Shown piece by piece: positions 44,411 to 55,245 of a DNA stretch of 64,000 nucleotides. Both the position numbers and the translations under genes were made by a program. The number at the start of each line of letters is the position of its first letter. Within the stretch, counting starts at the first letter, position 1. The stretch spans positions 28,414,001-28,478,000 of the forward strand of contig CANTUV010000024.1 of assembly GCA_947685225.1 (NCBI GenBank), given 5' to 3'. Source of the stretch: Garcia nutans. Its lineage: Eukaryota; Streptophyta; Magnoliopsida; Malpighiales; Euphorbiaceae. The notes beneath the pieces were generated by a model that searched no databases, had not been told where the DNA came from, and saw only the letters and a program-made list of their open reading frames with translations.

Positions 44411-45778
44411 TCATACATAAAACCTCTTCAACCTGTCAATGTTTACTGGCTCACTAAATTCGTTCCCGTCCATGTCTAATAACTTCACCGCACCTTTGTT
44501 CATGACTTGTTTCATGACATATGAGCCTTCCCAACTGGGCCTAAACTTCCCTCTCGGATCAGATACATTAGGCTTACATTGCTTCAACACCAAATCCCCG
44601 ACTTTGAGTTTTTTTATTTTAACCCTTCTATTATAAGCCCAAGCTATCTTCTTTTAATACAGTTGGTGATGATACAGTGCCTTTAACCTTCTCTCTTCTA
44701 GTAAAGCTAACTGTGTGTATCTGCTTGCTACCCATTCTGTTTCAGGCAGTTCGGCTTCCAAGACTACTCTTAATGACTTGATTTCTATTTCAATTGGCAA
44801 CATTGCTTCCATCCTGTAAACCAAAGAGAACAGTGTCATTCCAGTAAGTGTTCGTACACTTGTCCTATATCCCCATAAAGCAAAGGGAAGCATCTCTGAC
44901 CAATCCTTGTAAGTCTTGGTCATCTTGGACTGAATTTGCTTAATTATCTTATTTGTTGCTTCTACTGCACCATTAGCCTTTGGTCTATAAGGAGAGGATC
45001 GATGATGGTGGATTCAGTACTTTGAGAATAAATCCGTAACTGCTCCTTGAAACTGTACCCCATTGTTTGATACCACACTGTGCTGGAGCCCATACCGGTA
45101 GATGAGGTTCTTTTTAATAAATCTAGCCATTTGGCTTGCGCCCAGTTTATTGAAGGATTCGGCTTCGACCCATTTTGAAAGATAATCTACTGCTACCACA
45201 ATGAAACGGTGACCATTTGAAGCTGTCGGATGTATCTCTCCTATAATGTCGATACCCTAGGTGGCAAATGGCCAAGGTGAAGACATAGAATGCAATTATT
45301 CAGGAGGCATGTGATTCAAATTACCATACATCTGACATTGTTGGCACTTCTTTACAAACTCAATACAATCCTTCTCCATGGTCAACCAGTAATAACCTTG
45401 TCGAATAATCTTCTTAACTAGGGCCAAACCACTCATGTGCGTTCTGCAACTTCCTGCATGCTGTACTTCAGGCTTCCTTAAACATCTTAAATGCACCCCA
45501 TCAGGTCATCTTTGATATAACTCTCCATGGAATGTGATGTATTGCAAAGACCACCACCTTATGGCTCTTCTTTCTTTCTTTGTTGCCCCCGGCGGGTATT
45601 CTCTTTCCTCCAAAAATCGCCTTATAGTATCATACCACGCATCATGGTCTTTATCAATTTCCATGATTATCTCATATTCATAGCAAGGAGTTGATGAACT
45701 GGTCAAAATCAGAGGTTTAAGAAATAAACTAACAGGGTTTTCCCATACCAAAGCTAATGTGGCCAGGGCATCAACCAT
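44411..45778 (-). pseudogene. Tat integrase
   Basis: Integrase would insert the cDNA. Read on the minus strand: a linker (WYDTIRRFLEEREYPPGATK); an HHCC zinc module at about 45300-45496 (HAGSCRTHMSG, then CQQCQM); the core with its first acid in GIDIIGEI (about 45240); SNNGVQF at about 45060, where an Asp is normally found in DNG; and a third-acid region just downstream. The C-terminal domain has GDLVLKQ, FRPSWEGSYVMKQV and the end DRLKRFYV at 44411. Stops lie at 45506, at about 45297, before GIDIIG, at 45014 and at 44654. The altered catalytic position and the stops make it inactive. The frame is shared with the upstream aRNH region. Confidence 0.9.
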
Positions 45779-46408
45779 CTAATTTTCTTCTCTTGATAGG
45801 TGTACAAACCTACACTCCTTAAAGTTCTTCTTCATCATGGTCAAGTAGTGGTGGTATGGTTTTAATTTTTCTTCTTTCAACTCCCATTCTCCATTTACTT
45901 GGGATACTACTAGTAATGAATCGCCATAAACTTCCAACTTATCCACCTTCATAATCATTAGGGTTTCCAAACTGAAAATACAAGCTTCGTACTCCACCAT
46001 ATTATTGGTTGCCCTAAATTTAAACTTTTTGGCTAAAGGGATAAGTTCCCCTTCGGGCGATTCTAGTATAACTCCTAAACCTGCTCCTTTCATATTTACT
46101 GCTCCATCAAAATACATTTTCCACCCTTGTACTTCAATTGCTTCTAAATGTTCATCCGAAAATTCCAAGATTACCTCTTCGCTTTCTGGTAATAGTTGTT
46201 GGGCCAGGAATTCTACCACCACTCTACCTTTGATTATTTTCCTGGTTACATACTCAATCTCAAATTCTTCTAATATTATCAACCATCGACCATATTTCCC
46301 AATCAAAGAGGGTGTCTCCCTTAAGTACTTCATTGGATCCAAACTGGAAATTGCTTGCACACTATAAGATTGAAAGTAATGCTGCAACTTCTTAGAAGAC
46401 CAAACCAA
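45779..46408 (-). pseudogene. Second RNase H (aRNH) domain with tether, Tat-specific
   Basis: Begins with the end of the first RNase H/connection region (KKLQHYFQSYSVQAIS, PLIGKYGRW-like, EFEIEYVTRK). It then carries a second, plant/archaeal-type RNase H: KMYFDGAVNMKGAGLGV (first Asp), NNMVEYEACIFSLE (Glu), LEVYGDSLLVVSQV (Asp). A second RNase H between the first one and integrase is the hallmark of the Tat branch. Catalytic acids D, E and D are visible and the frame is open for 209 residues, ending at a TAG after LSREEN where the motif would continue into MVDALATLA. RNase H removes the RNA strand of the hybrid during reverse transcription. Confidence 0.9.
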
Positions 46409-46410
46409 GG

Positions 46411-46632
46411 CTATATAGGTCCTTTCAAAGATACTATATTAATTTCATAAGGTAGGAGCTTTCTACTCAAATAGTAAACTGCATGCTCAATCCTTGATTC
46501 ATCTGCTTGGGCTAGCATGGCTCCTATCGACTCTTCTTCTACTGCTAAGTATAGTAATAGAGGTTTGCCAGGTTTAGGTGGTTTTAAAATAGGTGGATTC
46601 AACAAATACTCTTTTATTCACTAAAAGGCCTT
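46411..46632 (-). pseudogene. First (Ty3-type) RNase H, N-terminal part
   Basis: Reads PPILKPPKPGKPLLLYLAVE, then SIGAMLAQADESRIEHAVYY and LSRKLLPYE, the usual start of the gypsy RNase H domain. In Tat elements this first domain is normally degenerate. A stop (46411-46413) and a frame change separate it from the continuation at 46408. Two more stops lie just before it. Confidence 0.85.
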
Positions 46633-47535
46633 TTAACATTCTTCATTCCATATGACCCGCTGATTCTTTCTAAGCAATTTGAAGATAGGCTCACAAATTA
46701 TTGTGAGTTTTGCTATGAACCTGCTAATGTATTGTAATTTACCAATAAATCCCCAAACTTCTCTCTCCGTCTTAGGGGCTGGCATATCCATGATTGCTTT
46801 AACTTTGTCAGGATCAATCTCAATGCCATTTGGACTAATCACATGTCCTAATAATTTGCCTAAAGTAACACCGAACACACACTTCTTTGGGTTCAATCTT
46901 AGCTTATATTTCAAAGCTCTATCGAAAAATAATTCCAAGTTTTGGAAGTGTTATTCTCTTGTATCCGATTTAACCATCATATCATCAACATATACTTCAA
47001 CTTCTTTATGCATCATATAATAAAATAGTGTGGTGGCCATCCTTTGGTAGGTTTCCCTAGCATTTTTTAAGCAGAATGGCATCACCCTATAACAAAATAT
47101 ACCCCATGTAGTAATGAAAGCAGTTTTGCCTTTATCCTCTTGGGCCATTAACACTTGATTGTATCCAGAAAATCCATCTACAAACGAGTGTAGCACGCTA
47201 AAGGCTGCACTATCAATGAGGACATCTATATGAGGTAAAGGAAAATCATCTTTAGGGGAAGCCTTGTTCAAATCTCTATAGTCCACACAGACCCTTATCC
47301 TTCCATCTTTCTTTGGCACAGGTACTATTTTGCCTAGCCAATCTGGATATTCTATTACTTCAAGAAACTTCACTTGTATTTGCTTAGTAACCTCTTCTTT
47401 AACCAATTCAGCCCACTCAGGTCTTAATCGCATAAGCTTTTGTTTGACAGGTTTCATGTGAGTGTAAGTGGGAATATGATGCTTGGCTATGTCTCGATCT
47501 ATTCCAGGCATATCCTCATAAGACCAAGCAAACAC
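46633..47535 (-). pseudogene. Reverse transcriptase
   Basis: RT domain on the minus strand: FAWSYEDMPGIDRDI at the N-terminal entry; EVIEYPDWLGKIVPVPKKDG and RVCVDYRDLNKASPKDDFPL (fingers/palm); FSFVDGFSGYNQ-type motif with the first catalytic Asp; ITTWGIFCYRVMPFCLKNA; and the catalytic YVDDMMVKS. The thumb follows after one TAA at 46951-46953, with KLRLNPKKCVFGVTLGKLLG and FIGKLQYISRFI. Catalytic Asp residues are intact. The domain is joined to the upstream linker by a frameshift in an A-rich run at about 47550. The stop and frameshift mean no full-length enzyme from this copy. Confidence 0.93.
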
Positions 47536-48454
47536 TTCTTCACTTTTTTGAATATTTTTTCAAATCTCTCTCTCTCATCAGGAGTAAGGTCGGATGCTAT
47601 GCTAATGTTTTTAGGATTTTCAGTTGTTCCCAAATTTAATGATTGTGTGTTGACGGAATTAATATTAAAGATGCTCATATAACTGCTATTTGAATGTATG
47701 CAACCATCAGGAGAAACATCATAGAAGTAAGCAAAATCAGACTTTATTGCATTCATTTTGGAAAAGAAAACATCATCATCCTCATACAAAGCAGACAAAT
47801 TAAAATCAAAATCATTGTTCTCAAAATCAAAAGGCAGGATGTCTTCAAACTTTTCTTTAACCAGGGCAGCAATCTCCTCCGGAGTCTTCTCGGCTTTCAA
47901 AATAGCATCATTCTTCTCTTTCAGATTGGATTCGTTATTGGTTGACAAGGTGAGCTCTTTCTTCACTTGGCTGACTAGCTCGGCCACATCTGCAAAAATT
48001 TCAAAACCTGGGATCAACTTACCCATGAACATGATCGGATCGGCTCGGGCTTTCCTTAGAGTGGTCCCATATCTGGAGCTTTGACAAAGATTTCTTCAAG
48101 TGGTGGGAAGCTCATCTTCTCACTCTTCTTTGACTGGACATCGTTGTTTTCATGATATGCCAACCCTTTCTCGGAAGTTTGGGTTCGAAAGTCTAGCATC
48201 CTTGTCAAACCGGCCTTAACCTTTCCAAGAGCAACTCAGGGAAGGTAGTTCATGTTCTTCATCATATTCAAGACTTTGGAGTCCACTACTTCATCATCAG
48301 GCAATGCAGCTACTTGAAAACCATTGAGAGGCCTCTCAAACATTAGAGCATTAACAATCTCATTATCTTCTGCTTCGATGACCACTGTCTCATCTCCGTT
48401 GGGGAACTTGATCTTTTGATGAAGGGTGGAAGGAACTCCGCCAAGAGGATGAAA
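47499..48454 (-). pseudogene. Protease-RT linker
   Basis: Frame open for 177 residues at 47499-48032 (MFMGKLIPGFEIFADVAELV, then an acidic region with FDFENNDFDFNLSALYEDDD). Upstream, after the stop at the end of the protease, remnants such as STLHQKIKFPNGDETVVIEAE are seen. It has no known enzymatic motif. Such spacers of variable length lie between PRO and RT in Tat polyproteins. Frame changes exist at both ends. Confidence 0.75.
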
Positions 48455-48718
48455 CTATGGTCGCCCCAAGAGTAAGGCAAAGGTAATCGGTATGTCTAAA
48501 ATAACAAACTCAATAATAGATTCAATTGGACCAACCTTGACAACAGCTTTGAAAGTCCCTTCGGTGTGTCTCTTAGTGTTGTCATAAGCCCAAATTGTTA
48601 CTTCGGTTGGGTTTAGATCCCTTGTTGACATGGCTAGCTTTGGTAATATCTTAAGACAACAGACATTTATGGCAGACCCAGCATCGACCATTACACATGG
48701 AGTCCTCTTCCCTTTCAC
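48455..48718 (-). pseudogene. Retropepsin-like protease
   Basis: Reads KGKRTPCVMVDAGSAINVCC, where DAGSA stands at the active-site loop (Tat elements usually show D-N-G-S there), and ends FVILDIPITFALLLGRP with the conserved LLGRP. It lies in the same frame as gag; one TAG (48761-48763) lies between them and another stop follows GRP (48455-48457). The enzyme would cut the gag-pol polyprotein. The substitution in the loop and the two stops suggest that it is dead. Confidence 0.88.
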
Positions 48719-48760
48719 TTCTATTTTGATAAAGAGAGGGCAGAAGTGGTCTCTCCCCTC

Positions 48761-50656
48761 CTACAGTAAGTCCGCATTTGAAAAAGAAACTGCTCCCATA
48801 TTAACTTCACACTTTTCTTGAACCTCTTCATATTTCATTACCCCTCCAATTTTTATGAGGTTGATCAGCTCCTCTAGTGTCATGGAGGTAGACATTGGCG
48901 TGCTAGCCAAGGTGCTTTTAGAAGTAGTCATAGTTTCACGGTGCTTTTTAGAAGTAGCTAATAAGTCCCAAATGCTAACACTTGCTTGGGTTCTTTTCAA
49001 TTGCTTGAGTATAGCATCATCTTCTTCTTTATTTCCTACTTCAACTTCCTTACCCTTATTAGTTTCTACCTCCTTAGGTGGTGGCCTTGCATAAGGCTTA
49101 CCCGATCTAGTGTTCATTACTTCATCTTCTTCGAGCTCGGACCAAGTCCATTCCTCCTTCTTGGATACAAGATCATTATCACTATAGCTTGAATCCCAAA
49201 ACCCATTGACAACACAAATTGTTACTTCTTTACCCTTCATAGCTTGTTTAATTTTTCCAAATGCCTCTTCTTCTTTGGTTGCTTCTCCACCCACATCTTG
49301 AAAAGAAGACATGACAAAATCTTCATGCAAACCTCCTCCAATCATGAAGGTTGCCGGCGGTAGTACTCTATTAAACTTGGGTAATAGGTTGTCTTTGGTG
49401 TTTGGCTTATTGGGCTCGAGTAGCTTCCCATAATCAATTAGATTTTGGATCTCATGTCTCAACCTCACACATCTATCCGAGTCATACCCTTGCATTTGGT
49501 GAAATTGACAAAATGCTTTGGTGTCGAAATTAGGTGGGAGAGGGTTAGGCACAGGGCGAGGATTCAAGGGTTGTAGCAATCCCTTTCTTTGAAGCTTATT
49601 GAGAACCCAAGACATTGGCTTCCCCAATTTCGAAAATTGTCTCCTTGTTCCTTGGTTAGTAGCATTGACACTGACTACCTTTTGCATGCTTTGGCTACTA
49701 GACTGATAGTTCCCTTTCTCATTCCTTCTTGTTGAAAAATGGTTCTTCTCTCTCTCCCATTCTTCAATTTGCAAACCAGCTTGGAGAAGGTCTTTGAAAT
49801 CACGGATGAGTGTATGAGACATCCTTTCACGTAGACTAGGCAAGACCCCTCTCACAATCATCCTTATTTGATCAGATTCATCGGGCCTCTTCTTGAGCAA
49901 AGCGGCCTTGTTTCTCCATCTCTTGACATAATCCACAAAATTTTCATTCAACCTTTGCCTAATGGACTCCACTTCCATTAAGGTAACTTCCATCTCGACA
50001 TTATATCCATATTGTTGGATGAAGGCTTTGTAAAGCAGATCCCAACTCTTTTGTGTTCCATCATCTAAGGTATTGAACCAATTTTGGACAACAGGGTCCA
50101 ATGAGAGCATGAAGTACCTTAAAGTTTGAGCCTTAGTAGCTCGGGCAGATTGCATGGCAGTGATATACTGCTTCACATGGAGATGAGGATTTTCGGTTCC
50201 ATCAAACTCCGTGAATGATGGCATCTTGGACTTGTACGGGATTTCTTCATTTAGCTCAAATAATTTGTCAACTTTGGACATTTCCCCGGTTTTCAATTTC
50301 TTCTCAAATTTCTTTTCTAAATTAGCAACCATCTTTTCAACATCAGAAGTTTCGGTCTTCTCCATAGTTGATCTCTCAACAATCTTTGGTTCTTTTTTCT
50401 TCTCTAGAGCATCTTGGTAGTATTGAGCCCAATCATCATCATCATCAATGATCACCTTTTCATCATCAAAAACCACTTCACCAACTTTGGTCTTCCCTTT
50501 GTCCTTTGGCTTCTTAGTGCTAGCAGATGCTTCGGCATGATTTTCTAAAATTGTAGTCAATTGGTTCTTCATGGTCTCAGCTAGGGCCTCTTTTATTTCT
50601 TCCATCTTGGCGTTGAGGGCATCATCCACCATTCTTTGAATTTGTTCTAGATCCAT
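48761..50656 (-). CDS. Tat gag, the only nearly intact gene of the window
   Basis: The minus-strand ATG at 50656 gives a 631-residue frame. The frame also stays open upstream to 50809, and that part (FWLTALDYDSSKAYNN) is conserved in C and D, so the true start may be earlier. Order: coiled-coil-like segment (RMVDDALNAKMEEIKEALAE); a Lys-rich linker; an acidic run with Trp (IIDDDDDWAQYYQ); capsid domain with FMLSLDPVVQNWFNTL and FIQQYGYNVEMEVTLMEVES; a basic stretch; a modified zinc knuckle (CQFHQMQGYDSDRC, with Tyr where B has His); and a ~200-residue C-terminal extension absent from B, C and D. It forms the particle that packages element RNA. It ends at an in-frame TAG beyond which protease continues in the same frame. 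Confidence 0.92.
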   Translation of the reverse strand: MDLEQIQRMVDDALNAKMEEIKEALAETMKNQLTTILENHAEASASTKKPKDKGKTKVGEVVFDDEKVIIDDDDDWAQYYQDALEKKKEPKIVERSTMEKTETSDVEKMVANLEKKFEKKLKTGEMSKVDKLFELNEEIPYKSKMPSFTEFDGTENPHLHVKQYITAMQSARATKAQTLRYFMLSLDPVVQNWFNTLDDGTQKSWDLLYKAFIQQYGYNVEMEVTLMEVESIRQRLNENFVDYVKRWRNKAALLKKRPDESDQIRMIVRGVLPSLRERMSHTLIRDFKDLLQAGLQIEEWEREKNHFSTRRNEKGNYQSSSQSMQKVVSVNATNQGTRRQFSKLGKPMSWVLNKLQRKGLLQPLNPRPVPNPLPPNFDTKAFCQFHQMQGYDSDRCVRLRHEIQNLIDYGKLLEPNKPNTKDNLLPKFNRVLPPATFMIGGGLHEDFVMSSFQDVGGEATKEEEAFGKIKQAMKGKEVTICVVNGFWDSSYSDNDLVSKKEEWTWSELEEDEVMNTRSGKPYARPPPKEVETNKGKEVEVGNKEEDDAILKQLKRTQASVSIWDLLATSKKHRETMTTSKSTLASTPMSTSMTLEELINLIKIGGVMKYEEVQEKCEVNMGAVSFSNADLL

Positions 50657-50809
50657 TGTTTTTGGTGAGCAAGTGATTGAGTCGTTACTAGATACTTCGT
50701 CTCTAGCATAGGTCAGATTGTTGTAAGCTTTTGAACTATCATAATCCAGGGCTGTGAGCCAGAAAGGATTAATGATATGAGATGCATGTATGCATGTATG
50801 CACAAACAA

Positions 50810-51788
50810 TAAACAAGGACAAATAGGACGTTCCTTCCAACCTTATAACATCCACACACGAATGGCGAGTCTCTTTTCCTAGGTATATGGTTAACAAAAT
50901 ACCAACATGGGGTATCTTGTTTTTGAATAATTTCCTCGGACGTTTCAACCAATAGTTATATTTTTTAAAATGGAAATCAACTTATGATAATTCCCATTAA
51001 TTAGGTTGTAATCCATTTAACCAACTAATGTAGCTTTTATGCTATATTGGATTAAAATGAAATTAAGAGGTTTATTATAAATAGATTTCTCACTTGAAAA
51101 AGGTAACTAATGATTCATGCCAAAAACAAGCCCATGATTAATTATTCTTAGTATAAACTAGGCTCAAAATTGATTTTTGGTATTTCGTAATTGACCTAAA
51201 TATTTTGCAAGCTCTTTGTAAGAAAAGGTTGGATAAAAATAATTTTATTTCTAAGCCCATTGTAAAAAGATTTTAGAAAAAATGGATTTTGGGCTTAGTA
51301 TTTGGGCCATTAGCAAAAGAGTTTTATGTCCAAAGACCATCTTGAAAAGTTTTGAAAATAGCTTTGGTCTTTTGGATTTTAAAGAAAAATTTATTTTGAG
51401 CTTACAATATACTTAGGCCATATTAGAAAAAGAACAAACCAAATAAGTCATGATTTAAGCCAAGATAAATTAACCATAGTCAAACAACATGCATTTGGGG
51501 TAAAACCTAAGGAAAGTAACTAGGCCAATTACACGAGCTTTAGTCTTTGGGTAAAAAGGCTTAGGTTCCCATAGCAAGTATATACCAAAATGTATGAGGC
51601 TATGAGTGGTTATGCCTTGCTCGATCTCCATACCTTGAGTGAAAGTATGACATCCCTTACATAACACAACACGGGTAACACGGGCGTCCTAACTCACGCA
51701 CATGTTGCAATCTAATATGATGCAATGGATAATATCATTATAAGAAAGAATAGAATAATATAAAGACCAATGGAATCAACTTCTCTTA
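50810..51788 (-). other. Leader of the F/G element
   Basis: About 1 kb between PBS and gag. It contains the conserved short frame at 51470-51667 (HTFTQGMEIEQGITTHS, YLLWEPKPFYPKTKARV), 77 residues of MVETSEEIIQKQDTPCWYF type at 50713-50952 in another frame, and a GCATACAT-like microsatellite before gag. TCTGGCTCACAG before gag could serve as a splice acceptor. The uninterrupted solo-LTR target site is at about 51728-51743. Confidence 0.6.
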
Positions 51789-51806
51789 TCCCCAGTGGAG
51801 TCGCCA
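51789..51806 (-). other. Primer binding site of the F/G element
   Basis: TGGCGACTCCACTGGGGA on the minus strand, one base from the LTR end. Identical to B and D. Confidence 0.88.
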
Positions 51807-51807
51807 C

Positions 51808-51954
51808 TGTGAGCGGGGACTTTCGTCCCCACTCCCGGTGGAATGGTTCTTGCTACTTCGGCACTGTTTAGGCTTGGGGCCTTAGAGAACACAGACCTAA
51901 GTCCGGAGAAAATGGAGTCGCCACCCGGACGGGCCGAGAAAAGGAAAGATGTGG
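51808..51954 (-). mobile_element. 5' LTR of the F/G element, part 1
   Basis: The first 147 bp on the + strand, from TGTGAGCGGGG. Interrupted by element D and continued at 62521. TGTGG (51950-51954) and GGTGG (62521-62525) are the two copies of D's target duplication, differing at one base. Confidence 0.9.
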
Positions 51955-54168
51955 TGTGAGCGGGGATTTTTGCCCCCACTCCCGGTGGAATGGTTCTTGC
52001 GACTTCGGTACTATTTAGGCTCGGGGCCTTAGAGAACACGGACCTAAGTCCGGAGAAAATGGAGTAGTCACCCGGACGGGCCGGGAAAAAGAAAGGGGTG
52101 GATGACTCGATTCCTAAGGAATCTCTAACCCCCTAATGGGTTCAGAAAGTTGGGTACGTGTGGGGAAGGTGAGAAATGGCCCAGCACCCCCACAACGCCT
52201 GGTTCATTGGAACCGGCCTCCTTTACAGGTCTTAATATTATAAAATTCTTAAGTATAATAACATTATCCATACTACACACAATAAAAAGAAAGCATCATT
52301 ATATTAAAATCAAAACAATGTCCAAACAAAACAAAACAAATAAATGGACACCCATCCAAGGATGGAAACATGTCCTTACAGCACATGCCTAAGTAGGACA
52401 CCCACCAAAAGGTAGAAACATGCCCTTTACATAAGTTCTAAAATAGAAAAGAAAATTAAATTACATGATGTTTAACTAATGAGGTACCCACCAAGTGAAA
52501 ACATACCTCTTACAGCTTTTGGAAGTCCAAATTGATTGATAAAAGTAAATAATCATCCATAATAAATAAATAATTCATCAAAGCTATTTAAATATCAATA
52601 AAATAAACATCCATTCATGATAAATTAAATAAGTATTAAAATTAAATAAATTAAAGCATAAGAAATAAATCAAAGCATAAATAAATATGGAATTGAATAA
52701 AACAAATAAAAGTTCAAGTATAGCTACTTTTTTTAATTAGGGTTATTTATCTCATGTGTTAAGGCTTTGGAAATTCTAAAGTTTAAGCTACTATGACTTT
52801 TTAGGTAATTAAAATAGATTAGGTTTTATGTTTTTTAAAGGTTAGCAAGACACTTTGATTAAATAAATTAAGATTTAAATGATGAAATAATAAAACTTGA
52901 GTTTTAGACACTTTTGAAATATTTTTAATTCATGATTTTAAATAATAAATTGAGCTACTGTAGCTTTTTTTGAGTTTTTTATGTTTTTATGTTTTTTATG
53001 TTTTAAAGGGTTTAAAGTTTAGAAAAAGTTAGGGTTTAAGGTTTTAAAGGGTTAGGGTTCATTATTTTAGGTTTAAAAGATGATTTTTGGATTTAGGCTC
53101 TTAATTTGGGGTTCTCGGCCAAGGAATTTAATTTTAGGGTTTTAAATAGCAACTTGATATTTTATGAGATTTTATGAATTTAAACACATGAATTGAAGTT
53201 TTTATAAGTAGAAAAGATGTTTTTTAAGGTTTTTTGAGTGAAAAAGAGCCTACTTTAGAATCTTAAAAGATGCATAATTTGATTTTGATTTTATTGAAAA
53301 ATATGCTAAATTAGAGTTTTAAGGGTTTTTAAGAAGAAAAAATAACAATTTTAAATCTTTTTATAAAAGAGAGCCACGATTTTAATGTTCTAAACTTGGA
53401 AAAATTAAATTAAAACTCTAAAATTTTTTATTTAAAAAGAACCTAATTCCATAATTTGGCTATTGTAAAACATAAATCAAAAGAATTAAAACATACCTTC
53501 TTTTGTTGATTCTCCAAAAAACAACTCTTCTTGGATGAACTAGCTCCAAAGACAAGCTTTGATTGCCTCTTTTCTTCTCTCCTTTTTGTGCTACTGCTGC
53601 TACTGCTGCTATAAATATTAATTCAATTGAGTTTTTCCTTTCCTTCCTTGATTTGGTTTCAAAACCTAAAGCTATCATGAAAAGTTTTTTCCTCCCTCTT
53701 GATTTGGTTTAATTGGTCCTTATTTATAGTGGTTTTTAGGTTGTTTATTCCTAATTAATTAAGGTAAGTAATAATAATAAAAAAAGAAATTAAAACCTAA
53801 TTGGATTAGAATTCTAAAAATTGCAGCTGAAAAATTTGCGCTGGCAAAAATTCTGGCGATGGGCCCGTGGGTGTGCCAGTCCGCGGGATCCTGCGGGCGA
53901 AACGCCCGCAGGCCTGCGGGGGAGCCACTGTTGGCCCGACGGGCCCGCGCGACCACTTTTTGCTGCCGATTTTTTTCCGACTCCGATTTTTATTTTTATT
54001 TTTATTTTTAATTTTTATTTGTTTATTTTCATTTTTTACTACTAAAAATTAGATACTAAGGTAAAAATTATTTAATTAAAATTATTTTGGACCAATTAAA
54101 CAACAAAAATCATTTTAGACTAAATAAAGCACAATGGACCGGATTGGGTCAAAAATTAAGGGTCTACA
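51955..54168 (-). mobile_element. 3' LTR of element D
   Basis: TGTGAGCGGGG to GGGTCTACA. Hairpin cluster at 52344-52516, minus-strand TATA box at 53720-53729, and the perfect hairpin CCTGCGGGCG, AAA, CGCCCGCAGG (53890-53912) in a GC-rich island of U3. Confidence 0.93.
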
Positions 54169-54183
54169 GTTTGCCCCCTGCTT
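54169..54183 (-). other. Polypurine tract of element D
   Basis: GTTTGCCCCCTGCTT on the + strand, complement purine-rich, directly next to the LTR. Confidence 0.87.
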
Positions 54184-54249
54184 GAATGATCTGAAACCTT
54201 AGTGAAAGAGAGTGAAAAGCAATAAAACTTAATTTTTGATGTGGCGACT

Positions 54250-54950
54250 TGTTTTGGGTTCTAGACCCGATTTTGGATACTCAATCCTAAACGAGACTTG
54301 GATACTCGATATTAATTTTGATTGGGATACTTGATCCTAACTGGATTTGGATACTCGATCCCAAATTGGATTGGGATACTCAATCCTAAATTGGATTCAG
54401 ATACTCGATCCTAAATTGGGTTGGGATACTCGATCCTAAATTGGGTTCAAATACTCGATCCTAAATTGGTTTGGGATACTCAATCCTAACTTGGCTTTGG
54501 ATACTCGATCCTAACTCAGATTTGGATACTCGATCCTAAATTGGATTGGGATACTCGATCCTAAATTGGGTTCGAATACTCGATCCTAAATTGGGTTGGG
54601 ATACTCGATCCTAACTTGGCTTTGGATACTCGATCCTAAACTGGATTTGGATACTAAACTAGATTTGGATACTCGATCCTAAACTGGACTTGGAATACTC
54701 GATCCTAAGCTGGATTTAGATACTCGACCCTAAACTGGATTTGGATACTCGATGCTAAATTGGATTTGGATACTCGATCCTAAACTGGATTTGGATACTC
54801 GATGCTAAATTGGATTTGGATACTCGATCCTAACTGGATTTGGATACTCGATCGTAAATTGGATTTGGATACTCGATCCTAAACTGGATTTGGATACTCG
54901 ATCCTAACTGGATTGGGATACTCGATCCCAACTTGATTACTTTGACTTGA
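54250..54950. repeat. Hairpin array, loop ACTCG (D)
   Basis: About 25 units of ~25-28 bp built on GGAT-ACTCG-ATCC. Outer pairs vary: the perfect TTGGGAT/ATCCCAA near 54920, and TTGGGAT/ATCCTAA with one G-U type pair. Spacers are AAATTGG or AACTGGATTT. Confidence 0.9.
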
Positions 54951-54959
54951 GATTTGAAT

Positions 54960-55050
54960 CGATTTTAATTTAATTTGGGCATTTGGACCCGAGATTAGAT
55001 TTGATTTGGGTACTTGGACCCAAGAATGGGTACTTGGACCCGAGAATGAA
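54960..55050. repeat. Hairpin units, loop ACTTGG (D)
   Basis: Includes TTGGGT-ACTTGG-ACCCAA and GGGT-ACTTGG-ACCC, the reverse complement class of the CCAAGT units in C (23192-23330). Confidence 0.8.
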
Positions 55051-55126
55051 TTTGACTAACCTTTTATCATTTGAGAAGTCTGACTGGTCCGGCTGTTCTA
55101 TGCATTGTGATTGTTCATAATCAAAA

Positions 55127-55245
55127 TGGATCTTCATCCTTTGAGATCGGGTCTTTACCCTTGAAAGTGGATCTTCATCCTTTGAGATTGGGTCTTCACC
55201 CTTGAAAATGGATCTTCATCCTTTGAGATTGGGTCTTCACCCTGG
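55127..55245. repeat. Hairpin array alternating GGAT/ATCC and GGGT/ACCC stems, loop CTTC (D)
   Basis: Six units alternate GGAT-CTTC-ATCC with GGGT-CTTC-ACCC (one loop is CTTT), with spacers TTTGAGAT and TTGAAA. Loops stay constant while both stem arms change. Confidence 0.9.

Noticed and set aside
46005..46367. 120-residue + strand frame opposite the second RNase H
   Set aside because: It is the antisense shadow of the conserved aRNH coding sequence and shows no family features.
46633..47535. Endogenous pararetrovirus as source of the RT
   Set aside because: Gene order gag-PRO-RT-RNH-aRNH-IN with LTRs, PBS and PPT is that of a Ty3/gypsy Tat element; no movement or coat protein is seen.
51776..52039. 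Repeated frames of about 70-90 residues at the LTR ends (also 12776-13054, 60384-60620)
   Set aside because: They appear in all LTR copies because the LTR end is conserved DNA; they run across the LTR border and PBS and lack any domain.
53821..54052. Open frames of 60-75 residues rich in Arg, Gly and Pro in LTR D
   Set aside because: They result from the GC-rich U3 hairpin zone, change between the two LTRs of one element, and end in poly-T; not protein-like.
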